Positions 1 to 7,933 of a stretch of 64,000 nt of DNA are shown here, in pieces. The translations under genes and the position numbers were made by a program. The stretch lies in assembly GCF_009930795.1 (NCBI RefSeq), contig NZ_CP017146.1, positions 682,001 through 746,000 of the forward strand, written 5' to 3'. The notes beneath the pieces were generated by a model. The model saw only the letters and a program-made list of their open reading frames with translations. It searched no databases and was not told where the DNA came from. The stretch comes from Marisediminicola antarctica. Lineage in GTDB: Bacteria; Actinomycetota; Actinomycetes; Actinomycetales; Microbacteriaceae. The stretch's first letter is position 1, and each line of letters opens with the position of its first letter.

Positions 1-150
1 CGTCACCTCCTGAATGATGAAGAACGTGCCGGACCCAAATCGACCAGGCGGTCGACTGGTGGGCCCTCAAACTCCTGAATGATGAGAAAGGTGCCGGACC
101 CAATCAGACCAGGCTGTCGAGTGGTAGGCCATCAAACTCCTGAATGATGA
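1..150. repeat. 65-bp tandem repeat, right end of an array
   Basis: The core CTCCTGAATGATGA recurs at 7-20, 72-85 and 137-150, an exact 65-bp period. Between the cores, the two complete units share GTGCCGGACCC, a GACCAGGC block and TCAAA before the next core, with scattered differences. The array probably continues left of the window. The last core is followed directly by the promoter region of the next gene. The core contains ATGATGA, which creates false start codons (for example at 144). Function unknown; isolated copies of the core occur near 35.7-35.9 kb and 44.7 kb. Confidence 0.85.
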
Positions 151-175
151 AAGTGATCGGTCGATTTTGGGCGGC

Positions 176-188
176 TACCCTCGAAAGC
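176..188 (+). promoter_or_regulatory. probable leaderless promoter -10 (TACCCT)
   Basis: TACCCT at 176-181 fits the actinobacterial -10 pattern TANNNT and lies 7 nt before the ATG at 189. This is the spacing expected for a leaderless mRNA. There is no Shine-Dalgarno sequence. Its position supports the ATG at 189 over the upstream ATG inside the repeat. Confidence 0.45.
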
Positions 189-668
189 ATGGCTAGAACA
201 ATCGCGACCTCCACCCGCGTCGAGCTCGGCGACGTGCTCGACTTCGTCCGCCCCCGTCACCGGATGCTGCTCGCCACCACGCGCGCCGACGGCCGCCCCC
301 AGATGTCGCCGGTCGCCGGTGGCGTCGATGCCGACGGGCGCCTCGTCATCTCGACCTACCCGAAGCGCTCCAAGACTCGCAATGCCGAGCGGGACTCCCG
401 CGCCTCGGTGCTCGTGCTGTCCGACGACTGGGACGGCCCCTGGGTGCAGGTCGACGGCGACGCCGAGGTGCTGCACATGCCTGAGGCGGCCGACGGGCTC
501 GTGGACTACTTCCGCTGCATCGCGGGGGAGCACCCTAACTGGGACGAATACCGCGCCGCGATGGCGATCCAGGACAAGTCGCTCATCCGCATCACGCCCA
601 CCCGCTGGGGTCCGATCGCCACGGGCGGCTTCCCGGCCGACATCGCGGCGCGCCTCGACGCGCAGTAG
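189..668 (+). CDS. PPOX-class flavin/F420-binding oxidoreductase
   Basis: A 159-residue protein of the pyridoxamine-5'-phosphate-oxidase-like split beta-barrel fold. Visible family features are the HRMLLATTRADGRPQMSPV strand-turn near residues 25-45, the R/K-rich YPKRSKTRN cofactor-phosphate segment, and a C-terminal ITPTRWGPI strand. Actinobacterial members of this size (the F420-dependent TIGR03618-type group) usually bind F420 or FMN and reduce unknown small substrates in the cytosol. The substrate cannot be told here. The frame stays open upstream to an ATG at 144, but that codon lies in the 65-bp repeat. The ATG at 189 sits behind a leaderless -10 and starts the family-like sequence. The gene is monocistronic and convergent with the regulator downstream. 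Confidence 0.85.
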   Translation: MARTIATSTRVELGDVLDFVRPRHRMLLATTRADGRPQMSPVAGGVDADGRLVISTYPKRSKTRNAERDSRASVLVLSDDWDGPWVQVDGDAEVLHMPEAADGLVDYFRCIAGEHPNWDEYRAAMAIQDKSLIRITPTRWGPIATGGFPADIAARLDAQ

Positions 669-743
669 CGCCCGACCCCTTCCCGCGCGGTAGTGCCCGG
701 CCCCTCCCCGTTCCCGCGAGGTAGCGCCCGAACCCCTCCCGCC

Positions 744-1030
744 GAGTCGCCCAAATGTGTGGCCTGACGGGGGTTGGGGGTCGCATTGGTGGGCGACTCG
801 CGGGGGTGGATGGCGGCATCTGCCGTGAGTCGCCCAAATGTGTGGCCTGACGGGGGTTGGGGGTCGCATTGGTGGGCGACTCGCGGGGGTGGATGGCGGC
901 ATCTGCCGTGAGTTGCCCAGATGTGTGGCCTTACGGGGCTTGGGGGTCGCATTGGTGGGCGACTCGCGGGGGTGGATGGCGGCATCTGCCGTGAGTTGCC
1001 CAGATGTGTGGCCTGACGTGGCTTGCGGGA
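744..1030. repeat. 83-bp tandem hairpin repeat, about 3.4 copies
   Basis: Units start at 744, 827, 910 and 993, exactly 83 bp apart. The fourth is partial and fades before the stop codon of the regulator gene at 1037. Each full unit has an inverted repeat (GAGTCGCCCA ... TGGGCGACTC, about 36-nt loop); copies 3 and 4 carry GAGTTGCCCA, which keeps G-T pairing. The array fills the 3'-3' junction between two convergent genes, so it may act as a bidirectional terminator. Two relatives of the same hairpin lie at 5245-5400. Confidence 0.9.
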
Positions 1031-1036
1031 CTCCCG

Positions 1037-1681
1037 CTACAGCAGCTTGCGCTCCAGCGCCCACGCGGTCAGCTCATGCCGCGACGACAGCTGCAGCTTG
1101 CGCAGCACCGCCGACACGTGGGTCTCCACCGTCTTGATCGAGATAAACAGGTCGGCGGCGACCTCTTTATAGGCGTAGCCGCGCGCGATGAGCCGCATGA
1201 CCTCACGCTCGCGGGCGCTCAGCCGGTCGAGCTCGTCGCTCGTCTCGGCCTGCTCCCCGGCGACCGCGCCGAACGCATCCAGCACGAAACCGGCCAGCCG
1301 CGGCGAGAACACCGCGTCACCGGCGGCGACGGCGGCGACGGCGCGCGAGACCTCGGCCCCGGAGCTGCTCTTGGTGATGTAGCCGCGGGCCCCCGCGCGG
1401 ATCACGCCGACGACGTCCTCGGCCGAGTCGGACACGCTCAGCGCGAGGAACCGGATGCTGCCCAGCAGCCGCGCACTGCGCCGGATCACCTCGGCACCGC
1501 CGCCGCCCTCTCCGCCGGGCAGGTGCACGTCGAGCAGCACCACCTCCGGCGAGGTCTGCTCGATCAGCGCGAGCGCCTCGTCGACGGTTGCCGCCTCGCC
1601 GACCACCTCGATGAACTCGGCGAGGTCGGCGCGCAGTCCCGACCGAAAGATCGAGTGATCGTCGACGATGAGTACCTTCAT
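1037..1681 (-). CDS. LuxR/NarL-family response regulator (LiaR/VraR-like)
   Basis: A 214-residue two-domain regulator. The receiver domain (1-~120) has the acidic pair D7/D8, the phospho-acceptor D51 in LLDVHLPG, a switch serine near 82 and K104 in YITK. The LuxR helix-turn-helix (about 152-205) carries LSAREREVMRLIARG and the recognition helix SIKTVETHVSAVLRKL. The start ATG overlaps the kinase stop codon by 4 bp (ATGA), so the pair is translationally coupled. With the PspC-domain kinase and the divergent LiaF-like gene, this looks like the envelope-stress LiaFSR/VraTSR arrangement. The stimulus is inferred. The insert GGEGGGG after the phosphorylation site is unusually glycine-rich. Confidence 0.92.
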   Translation of the reverse strand: MKVLIVDDHSIFRSGLRADLAEFIEVVGEAATVDEALALIEQTSPEVVLLDVHLPGGEGGGGAEVIRRSARLLGSIRFLALSVSDSAEDVVGVIRAGARGYITKSSSGAEVSRAVAAVAAGDAVFSPRLAGFVLDAFGAVAGEQAETSDELDRLSAREREVMRLIARGYAYKEVAADLFISIKTVETHVSAVLRKLQLSSRHELTAWALERKLL

Positions 1682-3063
1682 GCGGAGCCTCCCGGGGTCG
1701 GCTGGTTGGCGGGCAGGATGCTGGCGGCGGGTTGCACGGCGGCGGGGTGCGCGGGCACCTGTTGCGCGCCGCCGGCCACGTGATGCGCGGGCACCGGCTG
1801 CGGCACCTGCGCGGCCGGCGGCGCAGCCACCTGCACGGCCGGCGGCCCAGCCGCCGACTGCGCGCCACCCAGCGGCAGATGCAGCCGCACCTCGGTGCCC
1901 GAATCGCTCGAGACCACGCTCGCCCGTCCGCCGTGCCGGGCCATGCGGCCGACGATCGACTCCCGCACGCCGAGCCGGCCATCCGGCACGCTCGAGACGT
2001 CGAAGCCGGCGCCGCGGTCGCGCACGAACACGTCGATCGCGGAGGCCGACAGCTCCACGTAGACCGAGACATCGCCGCCGACATGCCGGGCCGCGTTCAG
2101 CATCGCCTCGCGTGCGGCGGCCAGCACCGCCGGAAAGGACCGGTCGGTGAAATCGCCGACCGTGACGACCTCGAAGCGCACCGGATGCTCCAGCTCGAGC
2201 TCCGACGCCGCCTCACGCAGCTCGGCGGCGAAGTCGGCATCGCTCGGGGTGGTGCCAGCGAAGAGCCAGTCGCGCAGCTCCCGCTCCTGGGCGCGGGCGA
2301 TGCGGGCGATCTCGCTCGAGGCACCCGCCCGGTTCTGGATGAGGGCGAGGGTCTGCAGCACCGAGTCGTGCAGGTGCGCGGCGACCTCGGCGCGGCCCTC
2401 CTGCCGAAACCGGGTGCTGCGCTCGGCCAGGAGCTCGGTCCACAGGCGCACGACGTGCGGGGCGACGAGCACGCCGATACCGGCGATGATCATCACGACC
2501 GAGAGCACGGCGGTCTGCGCGCGCGGGTCGGTGAGCAGCAGCAGAACCGCGGTGAGGAGCAGGAGCGCCGCGGATGCTGTGCGCACCTGAAACCCGTACC
2601 GGTCCGACCTCCGCGGGTCGTGCCGGTCGAACAGCAGGCTCCAGGTCACGGCGCCTCCCGCGAAGGCCATCGTGAGCAGCACCTCGACGGCCGGGTCGGC
2701 CCCGGGCTCGCCGACCGCGATCACCAGCGAGGCAAGGGCGCTCACACCGGCGAGGCCGAGCAGCACGGGCGCGGCCGGGAAGGAGCGGTGCACGGCGACA
2801 CCGCCACCCGCTGGGAAGGAGCGGTGCACGGCGGCACCGCCACCCGCTGGAATCTCGAGCGGAGTCAGCGCCCACAGCCACAGGTACAGCAGCGCCCCGG
2901 CGCCCCCGAGAAACGTCAGCACGATCGCGAGCAGCCGCATCCGCCCCACCGGCACGCCGAGATGGTCGGCGAGCCCGGCGCAGACCCCGCCCAACACTGC
3001 CGCGCGCGGGCGGCGCATCGCGGGTGCGGGCGCCGACTCGGGCGCCGGGGGAGTCTGGGTCAC
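1678..3063 (-). CDS. PspC-domain sensor histidine kinase (LiaS-like)
   Basis: About 461 residues; numbers here count from the longest frame (TTG at 3075). An N-terminal PspC domain (about 21-76, VLGGVCAGLADHLG) is followed by several hydrophobic membrane segments to about 215. Then come a HisKA_3 dimerisation helix with H236 in HLHDSVLQT and an HATPase domain (N-box AREAMLNAARH near 320-332, G-box DRGAGF near 353-358). The last ~65 residues are proline/alanine-rich low complexity. It should autophosphorylate and feed the overlapping LuxR regulator. GTG 3063 is preferred over TTG 3075, but neither has a clear ribosome site. A 36-bp tandem duplication (2777-2848) repeats VHRSFPAGGGVA between the PspC domain and the second membrane block. 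Confidence 0.88.
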   Translation of the reverse strand: MTQTPPAPESAPAPAMRRPRAAVLGGVCAGLADHLGVPVGRMRLLAIVLTFLGGAGALLYLWLWALTPLEIPAGGGAAVHRSFPAGGGVAVHRSFPAAPVLLGLAGVSALASLVIAVGEPGADPAVEVLLTMAFAGGAVTWSLLFDRHDPRRSDRYGFQVRTASAALLLLTAVLLLLTDPRAQTAVLSVVMIIAGIGVLVAPHVVRLWTELLAERSTRFRQEGRAEVAAHLHDSVLQTLALIQNRAGASSEIARIARAQERELRDWLFAGTTPSDADFAAELREAASELELEHPVRFEVVTVGDFTDRSFPAVLAAAREAMLNAARHVGGDVSVYVELSASAIDVFVRDRGAGFDVSSVPDGRLGVRESIVGRMARHGGRASVVSSDSGTEVRLHLPLGGAQSAAGPPAVQVAAPPAAQVPQPVPAHHVAGGAQQVPAHPAAVQPAASILPANQPTPGGSA

Positions 3064-3167
3064 AGCCAAATCCAACCACGGCGGAGGGTCTTCGGGGTAT
3101 GCAGTCAGGGTGCGTTCAGGGTGAACCCTGATGGCGCGGGGTGCGTCCGCGCTGCCAGCATCGGATC

Positions 3168-4871
3168 ATGCCCACTGAAACCAACCCGGAGAACCCCTCC
3201 GACCAGCCCGAGACCCGTCCCGGGACCCAGTCCGAGAGCCCGTCCGGCACCCAGCCCGAGCCCCAGCCCCAGCCCGAGACCCCCCCGGCCGCCCCCTCCG
3301 GCGCTACCCCGCCCCGCAGCAACCGCTTCTTCTCGTGGATGCGCTCGCTCGACATCCCGCGTCAGCCCGGCTGGATCGGCGGCGTCTGCGCCGGCATCGC
3401 CAGCCGTATCGGCATCGACCCGATCATCGTGCGCGGCATCGTGGTCGTCCTTGCCGTGCTCGGCGCCCCGCTGCTGCTCGCCTACGCGGCGGCGTGGATG
3501 ATGCTGCCCGACCGGACCGGCCGGATCCACGCCGAGGAGCTCGGCCGCGGAGACTTCGAGCCTGCTGTCGCGGGTGCCGGACTGCTCGTGCTGCTCTCCC
3601 TGCTGCCAGGCTTCTGGTTCGGCGACATCGGCTGGGGTCTGCCCTACATCGGTGGCGGCGACTTCGGCGGCTTCGCCCGCGCCGTCTGGACGCTCGCGAT
3701 CATCGCGGCCGCGATCTGGTTCGTGATCTGGATCGTCCGCCGATCGGGACGCGGCTCGGCGCAACAGGCGGATGCCGCGTCACCCGCCTACGGGCAGCCC
3801 GCCTATGGGCAGCCCGCCTATGGGCAGCCCGCCTATGGGCAGCCCGCCTACGGGCAGCCCGCCTACTCGATGCCGGGCTCGTCCGCAGCATCCAGCCCGG
3901 GCGCATTCCCGACCAGCGCGCCAACCACCGCCTCAAGCTACGCGCCGAACAACGCCCCCGGTACCGCCGCCACCTCGCCGATGGCCACAGCCCCGGCGGG
4001 CCCGCCGCCGACCGACGCGACCGAGCTCGCAGCCTGGACGGCGCAGCAGACGCGGTTCAAGCAGGAACGCGACGAGTTCGTCAAATCCGAGGAGGAGGCC
4101 AAACGCGCGGCATTCGCAGCGCACGCCGAGGAGCAGCGCCGCATCCGCGAGGAGCGCGCCGCCGCCTACCGAGAGGAGCGCCAGCTCACCCGGTCGAATC
4201 CGTTCTACACGCTCGTCGCGATCGGCCTCGCACTCGTCGTCGGCGCGCTGGTCACCCTCGTGGTCGGCGAATTCGCGTTCACCACCCAGGGACTGGTTGC
4301 CGGCCTTGCCTCGGCGCTCGCCGTGCTCGGCGCCGCCATCGTGATCAACGGCATCCGCGGCAAGCGCAGCGGTGGGTCGAGCGGGCTCGCCGTCGTGGTC
4401 GCCATTGCACTCGTCGGGGCCGGTGCCGTGAATGGGTTCAACTCCGTGGACTTCGTTGCGGGAGGGGCCCGGTTCATGGCGATCGCCGGCGACGACACCG
4501 AGTTCGCGCCAAGCCACGCAGACGGCCGCTCCCAGGACTTCGTCGTCGGGGTCGGCGACGCGGTGATCGACCTGACCGGCTACTGGGACGGCCAGACGGG
4601 CTCGCTCCCGCGCCCCGCGAGCGTCGACATTGTCGGCGGGCTCGGCGACATCACGGTGATCCTGCCCAGGAACGAGTTCGCCACCGTCGACCCCATCGTC
4701 GGCTGGGGCGCACTCAGCACGCCCGACGGCGACTTCGCCCCCGGTAGCTACGACCTGACGCTCGAGTTCGGGCCCGAGGGCGAGACCGCTGGTGCCACCG
4801 ACCGCTGGCTGAACATCGACGTCATCGTGGGCGCCGGAGACCTGACCATCACCACCGAAGGAGACCGCTGA
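3168..4871 (+). CDS. PspC-domain membrane protein with LiaF-like C-terminus
   Basis: A 567-residue membrane protein. It has a Pro/Glu-rich N-terminus, then a PspC domain near residues 60-120 (GWIGGVCAGIASRIG ... AAWMMLPD), two further membrane segments, an AYGQP repeat (five units near 203-230), a charged helical stretch rich in E/R/A, and another hydrophobic block. The C-terminus (DIVGGLGDITVILP ... NIDVIVGAGDLTIT) matches the LiaF C-terminal beta domain. LiaF proteins restrain the cognate kinase in Firmicutes, and the divergent kinase/regulator pair supports a similar role here (inference). ATG 3168 is chosen: the longer frame from 3141 adds only nine unlikely residues, and CAGCAT lies 6 nt upstream as a possible leaderless -10. 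Confidence 0.85.
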   Translation: MPTETNPENPSDQPETRPGTQSESPSGTQPEPQPQPETPPAAPSGATPPRSNRFFSWMRSLDIPRQPGWIGGVCAGIASRIGIDPIIVRGIVVVLAVLGAPLLLAYAAAWMMLPDRTGRIHAEELGRGDFEPAVAGAGLLVLLSLLPGFWFGDIGWGLPYIGGGDFGGFARAVWTLAIIAAAIWFVIWIVRRSGRGSAQQADAASPAYGQPAYGQPAYGQPAYGQPAYGQPAYSMPGSSAASSPGAFPTSAPTTASSYAPNNAPGTAATSPMATAPAGPPPTDATELAAWTAQQTRFKQERDEFVKSEEEAKRAAFAAHAEEQRRIREERAAAYREERQLTRSNPFYTLVAIGLALVVGALVTLVVGEFAFTTQGLVAGLASALAVLGAAIVINGIRGKRSGGSSGLAVVVAIALVGAGAVNGFNSVDFVAGGARFMAIAGDDTEFAPSHADGRSQDFVVGVGDAVIDLTGYWDGQTGSLPRPASVDIVGGLGDITVILPRNEFATVDPIVGWGALSTPDGDFAPGSYDLTLEFGPEGETAGATDRWLNIDVIVGAGDLTITTEGDR

Positions 4872-5098
4872 TGAAAACCCGATCCAGCACCATTGTCTGG
4901 GGCGCCATCCTCATCGGCTTCGCCACCCTGTTCCTCGTCGGCACGTTCGTCGACCTCAGCGGCTTCAGCGGGGGAGTTGTGGCCGCGGTCGCGATCGCCT
5001 CCGTCGGCGGGATGCTCGTGCTTGGCGGCATCATCGCAGCGGTAGTGCGGTCGGGCCGGACCACCGAGCCAGCTTCGGCGCACGACGAGAGCGCCTGA
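4871..5098 (+). CDS. small two-helix membrane protein
   Basis: 75 residues, mostly two hydrophobic helices (about 8-28 and 33-58) separated by GFSGG, with a short polar C-terminus. The ATG overlaps the stop of the LiaF-like gene by one base (TGATG), so it is almost certainly translationally coupled to it. It has no recognisable catalytic motif. Accessory membrane subunit of the same envelope-stress system is the simplest reading, based only on linkage. Confidence 0.75.
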   Translation: MKTRSSTIVWGAILIGFATLFLVGTFVDLSGFSGGVVAAVAIASVGGMLVLGGIIAAVVRSGRTTEPASAHDESA

Positions 5099-5428
5099 GC
5101 GCCCGGGCGCCTGGGCGCCCGGGCGTCTGAGCGCCCGAGCGCCCGTCGGGGTCGGATGCTCCGAGCACCCGCCAGTGCAGCCCCGCCCCGCCCCGCCCCG
5201 CCCCGCCCCGCCCCGCCCCGCCCCGCCGTGCCCTGCCCCGCCCCGCGAGACGCCCACAAAGGCTGCCCCCAAACCCTTGGAGGCGGCCTTTATGGGCGGC
5301 TCGCGGGTTTTTTCGGGGTTCTGGGGCTCTTGGGGCCGCGAGTCGCCCAGTTGTGCGGCCTCGAGGCGCTTGGAGGCGGCCTTTATGGGCGGCTCGCGGG
5401 CGAGGGCTACGGCTACGGCTACGGCTAC
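5099..5428. repeat. composite repeat cluster between convergent genes
   Basis: This 3'-3' junction is built almost entirely of repeats. 5099-5145 has degenerate GCGCCCGGGC units. 5181-5225 is (CCCCG)9. 5245-5304 and 5338-5397 are two long-stem hairpins (GCGAGACGCCCA / TGGGCGGCTCGC and GCGAGTCGCCCA / TGGGCGGCTCGC, 36-nt loops, 93 bp apart), related to the array at 744-1030. 5405-5428 is (GGCTAC)4 and contains the stop codon of the hydrolase on the minus strand. No protein-coding signal is credible here. Confidence 0.85.
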
Positions 5429-6519
5429 GGCTTGAGCTTGTCCCGCAGCCAGTCCGCGATCTGCAGCCTGATCGGGTCGTCGAGCATCGCGATCGAGTGC
5501 AGATTTCCCTCAACGTTGAGGTAGGTCGTGTCGACGCCGGCCCCGCGGAGCAGCTCGACGAGGGCATCCGACTGCTTCACCGGGATCATCTCCTCCAGCG
5601 AGTGGCCGACGAAGAACGGCGGATCGCTCCCGTCGATCGAATAGAGAGGTGACGCCGGCAGCGCCTGAGGGCAGTCTGTGTAGCTGGCGCAGCCGAGATA
5701 GTCGAGCTGCACCTGGCGGAACGCGGGCACGACACCGCCCAGCGCGAACCCGTTCGTCGTGAGGTCGATCGGCCCGCTGAGGTTGACGACCGCCGCGACC
5801 CTCGAGCCTTCGGTGAGGTCGCCCGTGCCCTCGAGGCCGAGCAGCGAGACGAGGTTGCCTCCGGCCGAGCCGCCGAATGCGCCGATCCGGTCGGGGTCGA
5901 TGTCGAACCTCTCGACCTGCGCGTCGTCCCGCAGCCAGCGCACAACCTGGCGCAGGTCGTCGATCGCGGCGGGGTACGGGTTCGCCGGGGCGAGGCGGTA
6001 GTTGACCGAGATGGCGACGAATCCCTCCGAGGCGAGCCACTGGCAGGCGCTGCGCCAGTAGAGATCCGCCTTGTCGCCCTGCCGCCAGCTGCCACCGTGC
6101 ACCGACAGCACCGCGGCGCGGGCAGTCGACGCGGTGATGGCCTCGCCGGGTATGGTCTCGTCCGTGGCGGACGCACTGCTGGCGGACGCACTGCTGAGCG
6201 CCTCACTGCTGAGCGCCTCGCCGCTGACAGCCTCGCCGCTTGCCGCCGCGGGGTCGACCGTGACGGATGCCGGGTTGGTCGCCACCTCGGGAAGGCAGAC
6301 GTCCACGAGAATCTCAGCGCCACCGGCATCCGGCCCCGCTCCATAGGCGAGGTTCTCGATCACGTCGATGTCGGGGTAGGTCTGCACCACCGGGAACGGC
6401 ACCGGCTCGCGCTCGACCTGCTCGGAGTCATCGCCGGTCGGAGCGCATGCCGACAGCACGATGACCAGACCGACGCACGCCGCCAGCACGCGGGCATGCG
6501 TGCCAGCCGCGACCTTCAT
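5425..6519 (-). CDS. secreted lipoprotein alpha/beta hydrolase (BD-FAE/esterase-like)
   Basis: About 364 residues (numbers count from TTG 6531). It has a lipoprotein signal: a hydrophobic stretch 17-26 and lipobox LSAC with C29. A serine/alanine-rich linker with SGEA/SSEA repeats (about 98-125) leads to an alpha/beta-hydrolase domain: oxyanion motif HGGSW (145-149), nucleophile S222 in GGSAGG, and a C-terminal histidine near 345. The usual acid-loop HG..D..VP..QS appears as HSLEEMIPVKQS, so glutamate may replace the aspartate. It probably hydrolyses esters at the outer face of the membrane; the substrate is unknown. A TAGGTT (6530-6535) lies 10 nt before ATG 6519. The insertion sequence ends about 25 bp further upstream and has probably replaced the original upstream control region. 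Confidence 0.82.
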   Translation of the reverse strand: MKVAAGTHARVLAACVGLVIVLSACAPTGDDSEQVEREPVPFPVVQTYPDIDVIENLAYGAGPDAGGAEILVDVCLPEVATNPASVTVDPAAASGEAVSGEALSSEALSSASASSASATDETIPGEAITASTARAAVLSVHGGSWRQGDKADLYWRSACQWLASEGFVAISVNYRLAPANPYPAAIDDLRQVVRWLRDDAQVERFDIDPDRIGAFGGSAGGNLVSLLGLEGTGDLTEGSRVAAVVNLSGPIDLTTNGFALGGVVPAFRQVQLDYLGCASYTDCPQALPASPLYSIDGSDPPFFVGHSLEEMIPVKQSDALVELLRGAGVDTTYLNVEGNLHSIAMLDDPIRLQIADWLRDKLKP

Positions 6520-6559
6520 GATTGGGTTCAACCTACCCCGGCGAGGGAGCGGAAGCCCT

Positions 6560-7933
6560 GTTGCCTCATGTCAATACCTCCGGGAAGGTTGATTCATTGC
6601 CTCAGTTGAAAACCTCCGTGGATCTCAGCCGCTGAATGTCTGATTAACGGGCGGTTTCACGGCCGCGGGTTTCTTCGCCAGCGCGAGGGTTTCGAGCTGT
6701 CCGGTGAGCGCGAGGATCTTCCGGGACTGGGCTGCGGGGTGGACTCGTTTGAACTCGGCGTTCATTCTGATGATCGGCATCTTCCGCATGTCTTCGCGGG
6801 CGATGGCGCGCTGGTGCGGGGTGGTCGCGGTGTCGTACCGTTTGGTCACTTTCGCGCCGGTGCGTTGCTTGAACACGAGCTTCTGTTGCGGCAGGAGGTA
6901 GTTCGTGAACACCCGGTCGAGTTCCCAGATCTCGTTCAGCAGGGCCAGCTCTGCCGGGGTGTCGTAGCGGTGGTAGCCGACGAGTTCGCGCACGTGGGTC
7001 CAGTTCTTCTGCTCGACGTGGGCGCCGTCGTTGCTGTGACTCGCCCGCGACCTGGTGAAGGTGATCTTGTTCGCCACGCAGTAGTCGAACAGGTGGTGGT
7101 TGATGAACTCGGACCCGTTGTCCGAATCGATGCCGATGATCGGGAAGGGGAACACCCGGCGCACGTGCATGAGCGCCTCAAACACCCATTTCTCGGCCTT
7201 GTTCTTGACCGACCGGTTCACCGTCCACCCGGTCGCGATGTCAGTGACCGTCAGGGTGAAACAGAACTCGCCCGACGCGTTCCCGCCCTCGTGGCCGACC
7301 AGATCGATCTCCACGAACCCCGGGACCGCGTCGTCCCAGTCGGCCCAGGTTCGGATCGGGATCTGCGACTTCAGCAGCGTCCCGGGCTTGGTATGTGACC
7401 GACCGCGAGAGAGCAGCTTCGCCCGCTCCGGCGCGAGCCGCCGATCGATCGTCGCCGCGCTCATCCGCACCAGCAGGGCCGCCTCGGCATCGGTGAGGTC
7501 GAGCTCGTTATCGCGGCGCAGCAACGGCACCAGCACCGGCAGCATCGGCGCGAGGCGCTTCCCAGCCGGCGCCCGCAGCACCGCCCAGCACCTCACCAGA
7601 GCCCCCGTCACCGCCGGACCGTAGGTCGGCGCCCGCCCCGCCCTGGGCTTGACTGCCTTGAGCGTCAACGCCGACCGCAACGCGGCCCGGGCGTAGTCGC
7701 GATGCCACCCGGTCAGCTCCACCAGCTCGGTCAGTATCCGGGACTTGCCGGCCCGGTCGGCGCTCCGGTACGCGAGCGCTTTCTTCTTCGTCACAGCCTG
7801 CCGCTGCGTCATCGTCAGCTCCATAGAAACGGGCGTAACCCACATCCATCACTCAACCCTTCAACCACGCCGAAGCGGAGGTTTTCGCATGAGGCAACGA
7901 ATGGTGCTACGCGGAGGTTTCTTATGAGTCAAC
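6560..7933 (-). mobile_element. insertion sequence with doubled terminal repeats (~1.37 kb)
   Basis: Each end carries two copies of a 22-bp site, TTGCCTCA-N4-AANACCTCCG. On the left they are at 6561-6582 and 6597-6618; on the right, inverted, at 7876-7897 and 7912-7932. Spacing is 36 bp on both sides, and the outermost copies are the less conserved. One transposase gene fills the interior. I see no convincing target-site duplication: the left flank ends in GCCCT and the right flank begins GCGGA. The element sits between the hydrolase and the helicase leader. Confidence 0.85.
6625..7812 (-). CDS. DDE transposase with rve integrase core
   Basis: About 395 residues, apparently intact. Numbers follow the longest frame (from 7845). 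An N-terminal helix-turn-helix region (LTELVELTGWHRDYARAALR) is followed by an RNase-H-like core with D181 (EIDLVGHEGG), D242 (GIDSDNGSEF) and E278 (GAHVEQKNW). The D242-E278 gap of 35 residues is the classical DD35E spacing. A basic C-terminal domain follows. The ATG at 7812 has GGAG at a suitable distance, while the ATGs at 7824 and 7845 do not. The family resembles the rve-domain transposases filed under IS481-like or ISNCY groups; exact assignment needs ISfinder. Confidence 0.88.
   Translation of the reverse strand: MTQRQAVTKKKALAYRSADRAGKSRILTELVELTGWHRDYARAALRSALTLKAVKPRAGRAPTYGPAVTGALVRCWAVLRAPAGKRLAPMLPVLVPLLRRDNELDLTDAEAALLVRMSAATIDRRLAPERAKLLSRGRSHTKPGTLLKSQIPIRTWADWDDAVPGFVEIDLVGHEGGNASGEFCFTLTVTDIATGWTVNRSVKNKAEKWVFEALMHVRRVFPFPIIGIDSDNGSEFINHHLFDYCVANKITFTRSRASHSNDGAHVEQKNWTHVRELVGYHRYDTPAELALLNEIWELDRVFTNYLLPQQKLVFKQRTGAKVTKRYDTATTPHQRAIAREDMRKMPIIRMNAEFKRVHPAAQSRKILALTGQLETLALAKKPAAVKPPVNQTFSG

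Noticed and set aside
144-188. Upstream ATG for the PPOX gene (and likewise ATG 35850 for cysK)
   Set aside because: Both ATGs are part of the dispersed ATGATGA repeat, not gene-specific starts. The family sequence begins downstream.
1-1030. CRISPR array interpretation of the tandem repeats
   Set aside because: The units are contiguous with near-identical full length, not short repeats with unique spacers, and no cas gene is present in the window.
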